Positions 1-10,645 of a DNA stretch of 64,000 bases are shown here, one piece after another. The stretch's first letter is position 1. Every line of letters begins with the position of its first letter. Origin of the DNA: Theropithecus gelada (taxonomy: Eukaryota > Chordata > Mammalia > Primates > Cercopithecidae); contig NC_037670.1 of NCBI RefSeq assembly GCF_003255815.1, forward strand, positions 56,902,484 to 56,966,483, read 5' to 3'. The translations under genes and the position numbers were made by a program. Under the pieces are notes generated by a model. The model ran no database searches and was not told the origin of the DNA. It saw only the letters and a list, made by a program, of their open reading frames with translations.

Positions 1-32
1 TTTTTCTAGAGACATGGTTTCACTATATTGGC
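1..32 (-). repeat. Alu fragment at window edge
   Basis: The first bases match the antisense Alu stretch that normally reads 'tagagacggggtttcac', in diverged form. The rest of the element is absent or outside the window. Confidence 0.55.
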
Positions 33-930
33 AAACATGAAGTTTACTCACCATGTTGTCTTGGCAAGCTGACAGCATCTTGTTAGTTACCTCATTTATG
101 AATGGGGGTGATTATATCTACCTCATATGGCAGTCATGGGGATTGGGTGAGATAACCTACATTTGTGGTTTCCAAACATCCCTAGGCTGCCAGGGGAGAT
201 GACGAGTTGAAAGGAGATCAGCAGGGAGAAAGGAGCACCTCCCTTCCCTGGCTGCCACCTGCCACTCCATCACGTTACTCCAAATACATCTGGTTTGCAT
301 TATTAGTCTTCTTTGTGAGACTTTGTTTGCAAAGAATGTTCTATAGCAGAAAAAGAGTTTGAAAACTACTAACCAGAGGGTCTTTAATGACCTGGGAAGA
401 GCAAAACTAATGTATTATGATCAATTCATTCATACATTCATCAAATGTGGATTGTACCTAGAGCTGTTCTAAGCACTGAAGATTATAGCCATGCAGCCGG
501 GTGCAGTGGCTCATGCCTACAATCCCATTACTTTAGGAGGCCAAGGCATGAGGATCACTTGAGCCCAGGAGTTTGAGGCTACGGTGAGCTATGACTGCAC
601 CACTGCACTCCAGCCCTAGTGACAAAGCAAGACCCTGTCTTTAAAAAATGAAATAAATAGATATAGCAGTGAGCACAATTATGGGGAAGACAGATAGTCA
701 GCACACCATAAATATATAACATGTCAAGTGCCATGAAGAAACATAAAGTGAGGTTAAATGAGTGGATGATTGATGGTGTTATTTAGTAGGGTGGTTGGGA
801 AAAAACTTTGCTGATGAAATGGTATTTGAACGCACATAAGGGAAAGAGGGTCTGAACCATGCAGACATCTGGTGGAAGAACATTCCCACAAGCACAGGGA
901 ACAGAAGGAGCGCAGAGAGGGAGAAGAGAG
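33..930 (-). repeat. Old single-copy DNA with L2-like relic, split by an Alu
   Basis: No gene is seen. Bases 430-495 ('aattcattcatacattcatc', 'gctgttctaagcactg') and 656-930 ('gcagacatctggtgg') resemble the antisense tail of an ancient mammalian L2-like element. The exact family is uncertain and the call rests on recalled consensus patterns only. Confidence 0.35.
496..655 (+). repeat. Alu with internal deletion
   Basis: A normal Alu head ('gtgcagtggctcatgcc') is joined early to the right-monomer end ('cactgcactccagcc'). The element is about half the usual length of 300 bp. Confidence 0.85.
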
Positions 931-936
931 AAAATT

Positions 937-1009
937 TGACCTCAAGTGATCCACCCGCCTCGACCTCCCAAAGTGCTGGGATTACAAGTGTGAGTCACTG
1001 CGTCTGGCC
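937..1009 (-). repeat. Alu 5'-end fragment
   Basis: Only the antisense head of an Alu remains, including 'aaagtgctgggattacaa'. Confidence 0.85.
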
Positions 1010-2191
1010 TCAATAACCACTTTAGAAATATAATCTTTAACTTACTGTATCTGCTACCGCAGTGGAAGAATGAAAGTTACCCAAAATAAGTAATTTAAAT
1101 ATTTTACTGTGTCATTTTATAATACCATGAAAACTCAAAGGGAAATGAGAAAAAAAATTATGTTTCCAAGGCACAACAATGTGTCAAAAAGTAGAGATTA
1201 GGAAGAATACGAGTCCAGTGGAACATTTCCAATCCACTCTAAAATTAGGATTCAAAACAGAGTTGTAGGTTAAAATATATCAATTTGATTTTGTTAAATA
1301 GGTTTCATTGCAAAACAATATTTGCCTGATAGAAAACGTTTCCTTCCAGTTGCATTTAAATAGAAATAGAAAAGCTCAAAGTATTGAATAGAAAGAATAT
1401 TTGTGATTGGAAAAAAACAAAGAACTTCATTAAGTGGTAAAGAAGACACATTGAAGAAGCAAAGGATAAATGTAACGATTATAAAGTTAAGCAGTAATGG
1501 CCTGTATTCAGCTCCCAGTTTTCAATATCGTCTACTTAGCAGCCCTGAAACAGCCTTTCCCAATTTTTAATTAAAATGCCTTTAAAAACACAGAAAAATA
1601 ATAAAACCCAGAACTCCATGGAAAACCGGGACCAAGAGTCAATCTATTTCTAGCTAGAATTGGGAGATTTTCCTCTACGAGGCCAATGGAATGAATAGCT
1701 CACTTGGGCTGAAAGTAGATATTCTGCTTCCTCTCCAGTGTTTCGTCTCCAGTTCAAGGTACATATCACCAGAAACTCGAGCAGTAGCCCATCTCCCACA
1801 AAAAATGTTCATTTTTAAAGGCTATAAGAGTGCAATTTCCCTTCCCCCAAACTCTACCTCTCCTCACCCAAATCAGGGGCTCTTTTTTCAACATTCAGTG
1901 GGAGCCTGTCATTCTCAAAAATAATGAACCCAAGTAGGTGGGCTGGACTGGTAGGAGTCTGGGCATAGGATACACCTTGAAAGGTGAAACCCTAAGGAAG
2001 AGTTATTATTTTATTCATTTATTTAGGAGTAATTAGTAAAGATGAGCTTTCGTAGTGCTCTATTTTGGGACCTGTGGGTAAGGTTTCACTTCCTACACTT
2101 GTTAGAACCTCAGGCTTTGGGAGTGAAAGGCAACATCTTTTGTAGCAGAACCTCCCTAGCATAAACTCACCACACATTGAGAATCAGGTTT
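1010..2191. other. AT-rich single-copy DNA, nothing recognised
   Basis: No repeat family or gene is recognised. A 77-codon open frame at 1691-1924 has no motif or family resemblance and I do not call it a gene. Confidence 0.6.
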
Positions 2192-2497
2192 TGTTTTTCT
2201 TCAGATGAAGTTTCACTCTTGTCTCCCAGGCTGGAGTGCAGTGCAGTGGCACGATCTCAGCTCACTGCAACCTCCGCCTCCCAGGTTCAAGTGATTCTCC
2301 TGCCTCAGCCTCCTGAGTAGCTGGGATTATAGGTGCATGCCACCATGCCCAGCAATTTTTTTTATTTTTAGTAGAGGAAGAGTTTCACCATGTGGGCCAG
2401 TGGCCCAGGCTTGTCTCAAACTCCTGACCTTAGTTGATCCACCCACCTCCGCCTCCCAAAGTGCCGGGATTACTGGAGTGAGCCACCATGCCCGGAC
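2192..2497 (-). repeat. Alu, full length
   Basis: Antisense Alu with a poly-T head at 2198-2202 and the normal end 'gagccaccatgcccgg'. Confidence 0.93.
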
Positions 2498-2508
2498 GAT
2501 AATCAGTC

Positions 2509-2797
2509 TTTTTTTGTTGTTTTTTGAGATGGAGTCTTGCTCTGTCACCCAGGCTGGAGTGCAGTGGTGCGATCTTGGCTCACTGCAAGCTCCGCCTCCC
2601 AGATTCACGCCATTCTCCTGCCTCAGCCTCCCGAGTAGCTGGGACTACAGGCACTCACCACCATGCCCGGCCTGGCTAATTTTTTGTATTTTTAGTGGAG
2701 ATGGGGTTTCACTGTGTTATCCAGGATGGTCTCAATCTCCTGACCTCATGATCCGTCCACCTCGGCCTCCCAAGGTGTGAGCCACTGCGTCTGGCCT
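2509..2797 (-). repeat. Alu, full length
   Basis: A second antisense Alu, flanked by matching 'aatcagtctt' copies before and after. These are its target-site duplications. Confidence 0.93.
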
Positions 2798-2992
2798 CGA
2801 GAATCAGTCTTAAAAGCTGCATTCACTGAAGCTCTGAGAAGGGTGTTTGACCCAGTGCATAAGTAAACACCACAGGCAACGCACATATTCAACCATTGGT
2901 AAGTATCATGACTAAACATCTCTCTCTGCTGTCAAGGACAAGGAAAAAGACCCCACCACCGTGACCACCACGTGCAAAATGTATAAATAACA

Positions 2993-3282
2993 GGCCAGAT
3001 ATGGTGGCTTATGACTGTAATACCCGTCCTTTGGGAGGCTGAGGCAGGAGGATCGCTTGAGGCCAGGAGTTCAATATCAGCCTGGGAAACACAGAGACCC
3101 TGTCTCTACAAAAAGTTTAAAAATCATGGCATGGTGGTGCACATCTGTAGTTCTAGCTACTCAGGAGGCTGAGGTGGGAAGTTGAACCCAGGAGTTTCAG
3201 ACTGCAGTGAGCTATGATTGCACCACTGCACCCCATCCTGGGCAACGGAGTATGAATATGTCTCTAAAATAAATAAATAATG
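2993..3282 (+). repeat. Alu, full length, old
   Basis: Sense Alu, strongly diverged, ending in an 'aaataaataaataa' tail. Confidence 0.9.
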
Positions 3283-3382
3283 AGTAAAATAATAATAGAA
3301 ACCTGATGAAACAAAAATGCATAATAAGTGGGCAAAGGATTTTACTACCTAGACTAAAAGGAGGAGCAATAAAAGAGAAAAT

Positions 3383-3684
3383 TTTATTTTATTTTATGTT
3401 TTGGGACAGAGTCTCACTCTGTTGCCCAGGCTGGAGTGCAGTGAGGCAATTTCAGCTCACTGCAACCTCTACGTCCCAGGATCAACCATCTTCCAATCTT
3501 AGCCTCCCGAAAAGCTGAGACTCCAGGCATGGACCACCTTGCCCAGCTAATTTTTGTATTTTTTGTAGAGACAGGGTCTCGCTATGTTGCCCAGGCTGGT
3601 CTTGATCTCCCGGGCTCAAGAGATCCACCCTCCTCAGCCTCCCACAGTGTCAGTATTACAGGCATGAGCCACCACATCTGGCCT
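3383..3684 (-). repeat. Alu, full length
   Basis: Antisense Alu with a 'ttttattttattttat' tail at its left end. Confidence 0.92.
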
Positions 3685-3700
3685 AGAAAACTTAGGTTTC

Positions 3701-4000
3701 TAATTTTTTTTTTTTTTTTTTAGAGGGAGTCTCACTGTCCCCCAAGCTGGAGTGCAGTGGTGCAATCTCGGCTCACTGCAAGCTCCATCTGCTGAGTTCA
3801 CGCCATTCTCCTGCCTCAGCCTCCCAAGTAGCTGGGACTACAGGCGTCCGCCATCATGCCCAGTTAATTTTTTGTATTTTTGAGTAGAGACGGGGTTTCA
3901 CCATGTTAGACAGGATGGTTTTGATCTGCTGACCTCGTGATCAGCCCGTCTCGGCCTCCTAAAGTGCTGGGATTATAGGTGTGAGCCACCGTGCCCGGCC
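3701..4000 (-). repeat. Alu, full length
   Basis: Antisense Alu after a poly-T run. The words 'gaaaactta' on both sides look like its target-site duplication. Confidence 0.92.
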
Positions 4001-4477
4001 TGAAAACTTATTCTTGATAGGCAACGTCTAACCTCTATGATCCAGCAATGCAAAGCCAAAAGAGAAGAGGCTGAGTTGAAAACACAACAAAATAAGAAGG
4101 AAACTAAACAAGGTAAGAAAAACTTGCAGAGAAATTTAAAACATCATTGGGTAAAGAGAATGACCTCTTCATTAACTATTATATTGCCAAGGCCTAACAC
4201 ATCATCTGCAGGGTACCAACCTATATTCCAAAAATTGCCTAGGCAAAGCACAGAAAGGTCATTACTTCATATCCTAAATATTAGAATATGCTGGGCTCTG
4301 TGTAAAAATCGTCCTCTATTAGTAGGTTAATATACCTTGATTTTTCTCATAATCTCATCTAATTACAAGCTATTAGGTTATGATTTACCTCATTCATAAC
4401 CAATTTACATTGCTGATACACTGGATGTAGTTGGGGAAAATAGGAACAGCTACAAAACAGAATAAAGTTCATTAGAT
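4001..4477. other. Single-copy DNA, nothing recognised
   Basis: No gene or repeat family is recognised. The 97-codon open frame at 4037-4330 has lysine-rich composition only and no motif. Confidence 0.5.
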
Positions 4478-5594
4478 CAGGGGTCCTCAAACCCCGGGCC
4501 AAAGGCTGGTACCAGTCTGTGGCCTGTTAGGAACTGGGCCGCAGAGTAGGAGGTGAGCAGCAGGCCAGTGAGCGTGACCGCCTGAACTCCACCTCCTGTC
4601 AGATTAACAGTAGCATTAGATTATCATAGGAGCGTTGAAACAGGAGGGGGGTAGGGAAGTGCTGGGTAGAGAGGAGTGGGGTCCCTGGCAAGGGCTCCAC
4701 CCTCGGACCTGTGCCCACAGACCTACGTGAGGACAGGCATTCCTGTTTTAGTGCTCAAATGTTGCATTTTCCAAAACTGCTCTGGCCCACCACACCCCCC
4801 ATCCTGTGCCTATAAAAACCCTTGAGACCCCCGCAGGCACACACACAAGCAGCTGGATACCAAGATGAACACACCGGCAGAAAAACACACCCACAGACGC
4901 TGGCAGGCGATTGATGATGGAACAAGACGGACACTAAGGGGAATTCAGCAAAGGGCAGTCAGAGGAGAGCCCGGCTGCTGAGCAGCCCGACTCCAGGAGA
5001 AGAGCACCTTCCCACTCCATCCCCCTTCTGGCTCCCCATCCATCTGCTGAGAGCTACTTTCCACCACTCAATAAAGCCTTGCACCCATCCTCCAAGCCCA
5101 CCTGTGATCCAATTTTTCAGTACACTAGGGCAAGAACCCGAGATACAGAAAGCCCTCTGTCTTTGCCATAAGGCAGAGGGTGTAATTGAGCTAATTAACA
5201 CAAGCTGCCTGAGCACGGCTAAGCTGAAAGAGCACGTGGTCACAGATGCGCACTGGGGCTTCAGGAGCTGTAAAAACTAACCCCTAGACTTGCTTGTTTG
5301 CGTGCTCCCGCTAGGGGTTTGAGCAGCAGGGCACTGAAGAAGTGAGCCACACCCCCATTGCATGCCCTGTGAGGGAGATAAGGAAAAACTTTTCCCATTT
5401 CAACATTAACCCTATTGTAAGCTGTGCATGTGAGGGATCTAGATTGTGCACTCCTTATGAGAATCTAACTAATGCCTGATGATCTGAGGTGGAACAGTTT
5501 CATCCCACTACATCCCCCCACCCCCAGCCCCCTCTGTGGAAAAATTGCCTTCCCTGAAACCAGCCCCTGGTGCTAAAAGGGTTGGGGACCGCCG
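4478..5594 (+). mobile_element. MER1-like hAT-Charlie DNA transposon split by a solo LTR
   Basis: The left half (4478-4635) starts 'caggggtcctcaaacccc' and the right half (5403-5594) ends 'aagggttggggaccg'. These are the inverted ends I recall for the non-autonomous MER1A/B family. An 8-bp target duplication is visible, 'cattagat' at 4470-4477 and 'cataagat' at 5595-5602 with one mismatch, as expected for hAT elements. The ERV LTR at 4636-5402 sits inside it. The family name is recalled; the ends and the duplication are seen directly. Confidence 0.85.
4636..5402 (+). mobile_element. Solo endogenous retrovirus LTR (class I-like) nested in MER1
   Basis: The block begins TGAAA and ends TTTCA, giving the TG...CA ends typical of an LTR. 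It contains a TATA-like 'cctataaaaacc' near 4809-4820 and a polyadenylation signal 'aataaagcc' near 5070, which suits a U3-R-U5 layout. No gag, pol or env sequence is attached, so it is a solo LTR. I do not see a clean target duplication, and I did not assign a subfamily. Confidence 0.75.
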
Positions 5595-5602
5595 CATAAG
5601 AT

Positions 5603-6194
5603 CCTATAGAGATAATTCTGTCACTGGCCCTTATTAGGGTTATGCCCTGAAGAGCTAATAAGTTAATGGCATTTCTCCAAAATTAGAGAAGCATAGAAAG
5701 CCGGTTAAAACCATTAGGGTCAGTACCTCTTTTGGTTTGGACATGTACTTACATGCCTTCCTCTTGTTCAAGACAACTCCCTGCACTATCAGTACCCCTC
5801 CATCACATCGGTTAAAGGATATAATAATTGAGCAATACTTCATCCTGTTCAAAGTGTTCTCACATCCATCATGTCATCAGAGCCTCACAGCAGTCCTGAA
5901 AGGAAATAGATCAGGTGTCTGCCTGTGTCCATGCTGGAGAAGTCAGTGCAGAAAGAAAAAGATGACTGTGGCTTTCCAAGGCAGCAGGGGAAAGGATGGT
6001 AGATTCGCACCTCTCATCATAAACCTTTGCCCTCTTTTGAGCCACTATGAAACTTCAGGACACAGTGCCCAAATCTAACACCTGAGTCATGGAAACCTTA
6101 GTCTACAAACACAACCAGGACTTCCTCACAAGGGACTGGCTGAGAAACTGCTCAAATGACAGCTTGCAAAGATCCTTAAAAACAAATCAACAAG
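5603..6194. other. Single-copy DNA, nothing recognised
   Basis: No repeat family recognised. The 113-codon open frame at 5737-6078 has no recognisable domain, and no splice or promoter context supports it. Confidence 0.5.
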
Positions 6195-6493
6195 GCCGGG
6201 CTTGGCGGCTCACGCCTGTAATCCCAGCACTTTGGGAGGGCGAGGTGGGCAGATCACGTGAGTTCAGGAGTTCAAGACCAGCCTGGCCAATATGGTGAAA
6301 CCTCGTCTCTACTAAAAATACAAAAAAATTAGCCGGGTGTAGTGGCACACACCTGTAATCCAAGCTACTCAGGAGGCTGAGGCAGGAGAATCACTTGAAC
6401 CTGGCAGGTGGAGGTTGCAGTGAGCCAAGATTACGCCACTGCAATCCAGCCTGGGCAACAAGAGTGAGACTCTATCTCAAATAAAAACACAAA
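6195..6493 (+). repeat. Alu, full length
   Basis: Sense Alu flanked by 'aaaacaaatcaacaa' target duplications on both sides. Confidence 0.94.
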
Positions 6494-6633
6494 AACAAAT
6501 CAACAAAAACACAGTCGATCTCAGGTACTTTGGGGAAGGCAGGTATAGGAGGGGTATGGAAGGGTGGTTCTAGATTGTTGATGTGTTGCATTTCTTGAGC
6601 TGAATGTTGGCACGTGGATGTGCTCAAATTGTG

Positions 6634-7294
6634 ACAGTTCATTGATCTGTGTCCTTATAATTTGTGCATGTTTCTGTGTCAAGGTTGTGCTTGTGTAAAA
6701 GTAGAGATTTTTAAAGGCACAGATACCTTACTAATTTCATACTCGCCTTTGCCTCTGTTTTTGTTTCTCGGTTTTTGCATTCTTCTCTCCCCTCCCAGGG
6801 TGAATCACCCTACTCGTTAAAATTGTACTACAGCAAATGTTAGTAAATTATGTGCCTTGTGGTGGTGATGAAGTCAAATCAAACACATTTGTCACTGAAG
6901 AGATGGCCTCCAGCTGTTTATCTGGGAGATATAATGGAATACTAATGGGATAAACACTAGAAGTTGCCNAGTGTTTATCCCATTAGTATTCCATTATATC
7001 TCCCAGATAAACAGCTGGAGGCCATCTCTTCAGTGACAAATGTGTTTGATTTGACTTCATCACCACCACAAGGCACATAATTTACTAACATTTGCTGTAG
7101 TACAATTTTAACGAGTAGGGTGATTCACCCTGGGAGGGGAGAGAAGAATGCAAAAACCGAGAAACAAAAACAGAGGCAAAGGCGAGTATGAAATTAGTAA
7201 GGTATCTGTGCCTTTAAAAATCTCTACTTTTACACAAGCACAACCTTGACACAGAAACATGCACAGATTATAAGGACACAGATCAATGAACTGT
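6634..7294. repeat. Near-perfect 325-bp inverted repeat around an N
   Basis: Bases 6634-6958 and 6970-7294 are reverse complements over 325 bp. I checked them line by line and found one mismatch, in 'aatttgtg' against 'aatctgtg'. The spacer is 11 bases including the single N at 6969. The right arm runs straight into an AluY; the left arm has no matching Alu. An artificial fold-back at a contig join is the likeliest reading, and a real recent palindrome is the alternative. Confidence 0.97.
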
Positions 7295-7584
7295 TTTTTT
7301 TTGAGACGGAGTCTCGCTCTGTCGCCCAGGCTGGAGTGCAGTGGCGCCATCTCGGCTCTCCGCAAGCTCCGCCTCCCGGGTTCACGCCATTCTCCTGCCT
7401 CAGCCTCCCGAGTTGCTGGGACAACAGGCGCCCGCCACCACGCCCGGCTAGTTTTTTGTATTTTTTTAGTAGAGACGGGGTTTCACCGTGTTAGCCAGGA
7501 TGGTCTCGATCTCCTGACCTCATGATCCGCCCGTCTCGGCCTCCCAAAGTGCTGGGATTACAGGCTTGAGCCACCGCGCCCGGC
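7295..7584 (-). repeat. Young AluY, Old World monkey type
   Basis: Antisense AluY with little divergence. It carries 'ggctagttttttgt' and 'caggcttgagccaccg', which I associate with cercopithecid AluY subfamilies. Confidence 0.9.
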
Positions 7585-7881
7585 ACAAACAGAATTTTTA
7601 AAATACATGATAGTTCTTCCAAAGAATTTAACACAGGTGATCTCAAAATCAATTCCTCTTACTCCATCCGTAAAGAATACAGAGGATGCTCTTATTTACA
7701 TAGTACAACTGGGACTTTATTTTAAGCCCAAGCTCTCTATGTTCACTACTGATATATGTACTTATCCCTGCATTTCACATTGCATTTGCTCAATTTGTAC
7801 TTTCCAAAAATACTTGTTATTTTGCTTACCTTTGAGCCACACCCACTGCCAAATAGAAGTTTTAAAGATTTCAACAAAAAT

Positions 7882-8172
7882 GAGCTGGGCACAGTGGCTC
7901 ATGCCTGTAATCCCAGTGCTTTTGGAGGCTGATGCAGGAGGATCACTTGAGGTCAGGAGTTTGAGACCAGCCTGGGCAACATAGTGAGAGCCCATCTCTA
8001 CCAAAAAAGGTTTGTTTTAATTAGCTGAGCCACCTCACACCTAAAGTCCCAGTTACTCAGAAGACTGAAGTAGGAGGATCACTTGAGCCCAGGAGTTCAA
8101 GGTTACTGTGAGCTATGATTGAGCCATTGCACTCCAGCCTAGTTGACGGAATAAGACCCTGTCTCAAAAAAT
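7882..8172 (+). repeat. Alu, full length, old
   Basis: Sense Alu with many substitutions and a short A-rich tail. Confidence 0.9.
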
Positions 8173-8658
8173 ATACCTACATTGGACGAAAGTGACAATG
8201 AGCATTGAAAATATTTAAGTGACTCAAAAAGTGGATTTATAATTTAGAAGACAATGATATTGCAAGTAGAAGTAAAGTGTTTGTGTAAAATTTAACAAAT
8301 TTTAAACATGTCTGATGGCATTCTATAATACTTCTGGAACATCCTGCATGCTCTCCAAATTGAACCACAAACTTGGGTCCCACTCTGAGGATGCCTGTCA
8401 TCCTAGAGAGGTGAAATACAGCAAGCACAGACCCAATAAAGACACCAGGACATTAGCGCAGTTCATTGTTATCAAGCATCTTTTGACTTTTGGTTTATCT
8501 AGTTGCAAAGGTGCGAGGTCTAGGTACCATGATCCCTTCTTTGGACAAAGCCACTAACACAGAGAGCAGTTAAGCAACACATCCAAGCTCCCAAGACTGA
8601 AACCCAGGTTCCCAGGACTGTTTTGTGACTGTTCATGAAGATAGTTAGAAATCACAAG
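8173..8658. other. Single-copy DNA, nothing recognised
   Basis: No repeat family or supported gene is seen between two Alus. The 80-codon frame at 8315-8557 has no recognisable motif. Confidence 0.5.
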
Positions 8659-9283
8659 GTCGGCAGGGTGCCATGGTTCACGCCTGTAATCCCAGCACTT
8701 TGGGAGGCTGAAGCGGGTGGATCACCTGAAGTCAGGAGTTCAAGACCAGCCTGGCCAACATGGCAAAACCCCATCTCTACTAAAAATACAAAAATTAGCT
8801 GTATGTGGTGCCGCACACCTGTTATCCCAGCTATGTGGGAGGCTGAGGCACAAGAATCACTTGAACTTGGGAGGTGAAGGTTGCAATGAGCCGACATTAT
8901 GCCACTGCACTCCAGCTTGGGAGACAGAGGGAGACTCTGTCTCAAAAAAAAAAAAAGAAGCGGGGCATGGTGGCTCACACCTATAATCCCAGCACTTTGG
9001 GAGGCCAAAGGGGGCAGATCACAAGGCCAGGAGTTGGAGACCAGCCTGGTCAACATGGCAAAACCCTGTCTCTACTAAAAATACAAAAACCAGCTTGATG
9101 TGGTATCGCATGCCTGTAATCCCAGCTACCTGGGAAGTTGAGGCATGAGAATTGCTTGAACCTGGGAGGCAAAGGTTGCAGTGAGCCAAGATCATGCCAC
9201 TGCACTCCAGCCTGGGATGCAGAGTGAGATTCTGTCTCAAAAAACAAAAAACAAAAAAAGAAAAGAAAAGAAATCACACAGGT
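8659..9283 (+). repeat. Two tandem Alus
   Basis: Two sense Alus lie head to tail (8659-8952 and about 8960-9283). The pair as a whole is flanked by 'agaaatcacaaggt' and 'agaaatcacacaggt', so one target duplication encloses both. The second probably landed in the tail of the first. Confidence 0.93.
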
Positions 9284-9710
9284 CAAGCATTCATGAATCA
9301 CAGTGGTAGTGTAACAGGAGGCAAGATATGCTTGTATTGGGGATGCTCTCATAGATATGCACTGAATGTTGGAGGTGCAACTGACCAAGACCCAGGACCA
9401 AACCCATCAGTGATGGTAGCAGTCGTCAGAAGGAGATGCAATGGAGCAAGCAATAGGCAGTCTACGTTGGGGGACAGTCAGCATTTGCAAAGCATGACAC
9501 TAGGCTGTTATTATCAGAGGTCTTGCAGAAAGGCAGAGCCCTAGATCAAGAAAGTCCATCGTGATGCAGGCAATAGGGTCTAACTTCCAGTAGAGCTACA
9601 AGTGTTCTGGACAAGGCTGAGTACTGGGCTCAGGACCTTGCAGGGTTTCAAGACCATCCACAGTCAGAAATCAAGCAGATTCCATTACAGGCATGTATTA
9701 AGGTGTTCAC

Positions 9711-9994
9711 TTTTTTTTTTTCCCCTGAGACAGAGTTTTGATCTTGTCACCCAGGCTGGAGTGCAATGGCACAATCTCGGCTCACTGCAACCTCCAACCC
9801 CCAGGTTCAAGAGATTCTCCTGCCTCAGCCTCCCGAGTAGCTGGGATTACAGGCTAATTTTTGTATTTTTTTTTTATGGAGATGGGGTTTCACTATGTTG
9901 TTCATGCTGGTCTCCAACTCCTGACCTCAGGTGATCCACCTGCCTTGGCCTCCCAAAGTGCTGGGATTACAGGTGTGAGCCACCACGCCTGGCA
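9711..9994 (-). repeat. Alu with internal deletion
   Basis: Antisense Alu flanked by 'gtgttcactttt' copies. Part of its middle is missing near 9852. Confidence 0.92.
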
Positions 9995-10012
9995 AAGTGT
10001 TCACTTTTCTAA

Positions 10013-10131
10013 CCTCTCCCTTATATATGTGTGTGTATATATATGTGCATGCGTGTGTGTGTGTGTATATATATACGTGTCTCTATATTTATACGCATAT
10101 ATATTATACTACAACAGAGACCCTGTCTTAA

Positions 10132-10163
<32 letters not shown>

Positions 10164-10645
10164 ATGTCACCATGCTCAGTATGGTGCTCGTGTACGTATA
10201 CGTATCTATAAATATATATAAATACATATACGTATATATATACGTATACGTATAAATATATAGATACATATATACTTATAAATACATATATACACATATA
10301 TACATATCTATAAATATATACATATACTGAGCATGGTGACATACACACACACACATATATATATTTAAGACAGGGTTGTGTCGCAGTGGCGCAATCACAG
10401 CTCAGCTCACTACAGCCTTGACCTCCCAGGCTCAGATGATCCTCCCACCTCAACCTCCCAAGTAGCTGGGACTACAGCTATGCGCCACCACACCTGGCTA
10501 ATTTTTGTATTTTTTTGTAGAGACAGGGTTTTGCCACATTGCCCAGGCTGGTCTTGAACTCCTGAGCTCAAGAGATACTCCTGCCTCAGCCTCCCAAAGT
10601 GCTGGGATCACAGGCATGAGCCACCATGCCCAGTCGTCTCTCCCA
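10013..10645 (-). repeat. Alu with greatly expanded AT-rich tail
   Basis: The Alu body is about 10368-10635. Matching flanks 'ctctcccttata' (near 10013) and 'tctctcccatata' (near 10633) suggest that one insertion includes the whole 350-base tail of TG and TATACG repeats. Confidence 0.75.
10112..10390. repeat. Imperfect AT-rich palindrome in an Alu tail
   Basis: The left arm (about 10112-10183) contains 'ccctgtcttaaatata', a TG run and 'caccatgctcagtat'. The right arm (about 10324-10390) is its reverse complement, with 'actgagcatggtg', a CA run and 'tatttaagacaggg'. The centre is TATACG-rich. The arms differ mainly in repeat number. Confidence 0.88.

Noticed and set aside
8652..9056. 134-codon frame and many similar ones across the window
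   Set aside because: These are antisense or sense Alu translations ('LECSG', 'SHHAW', 'LLTSGDPPASAS'), known artefacts and not genes.
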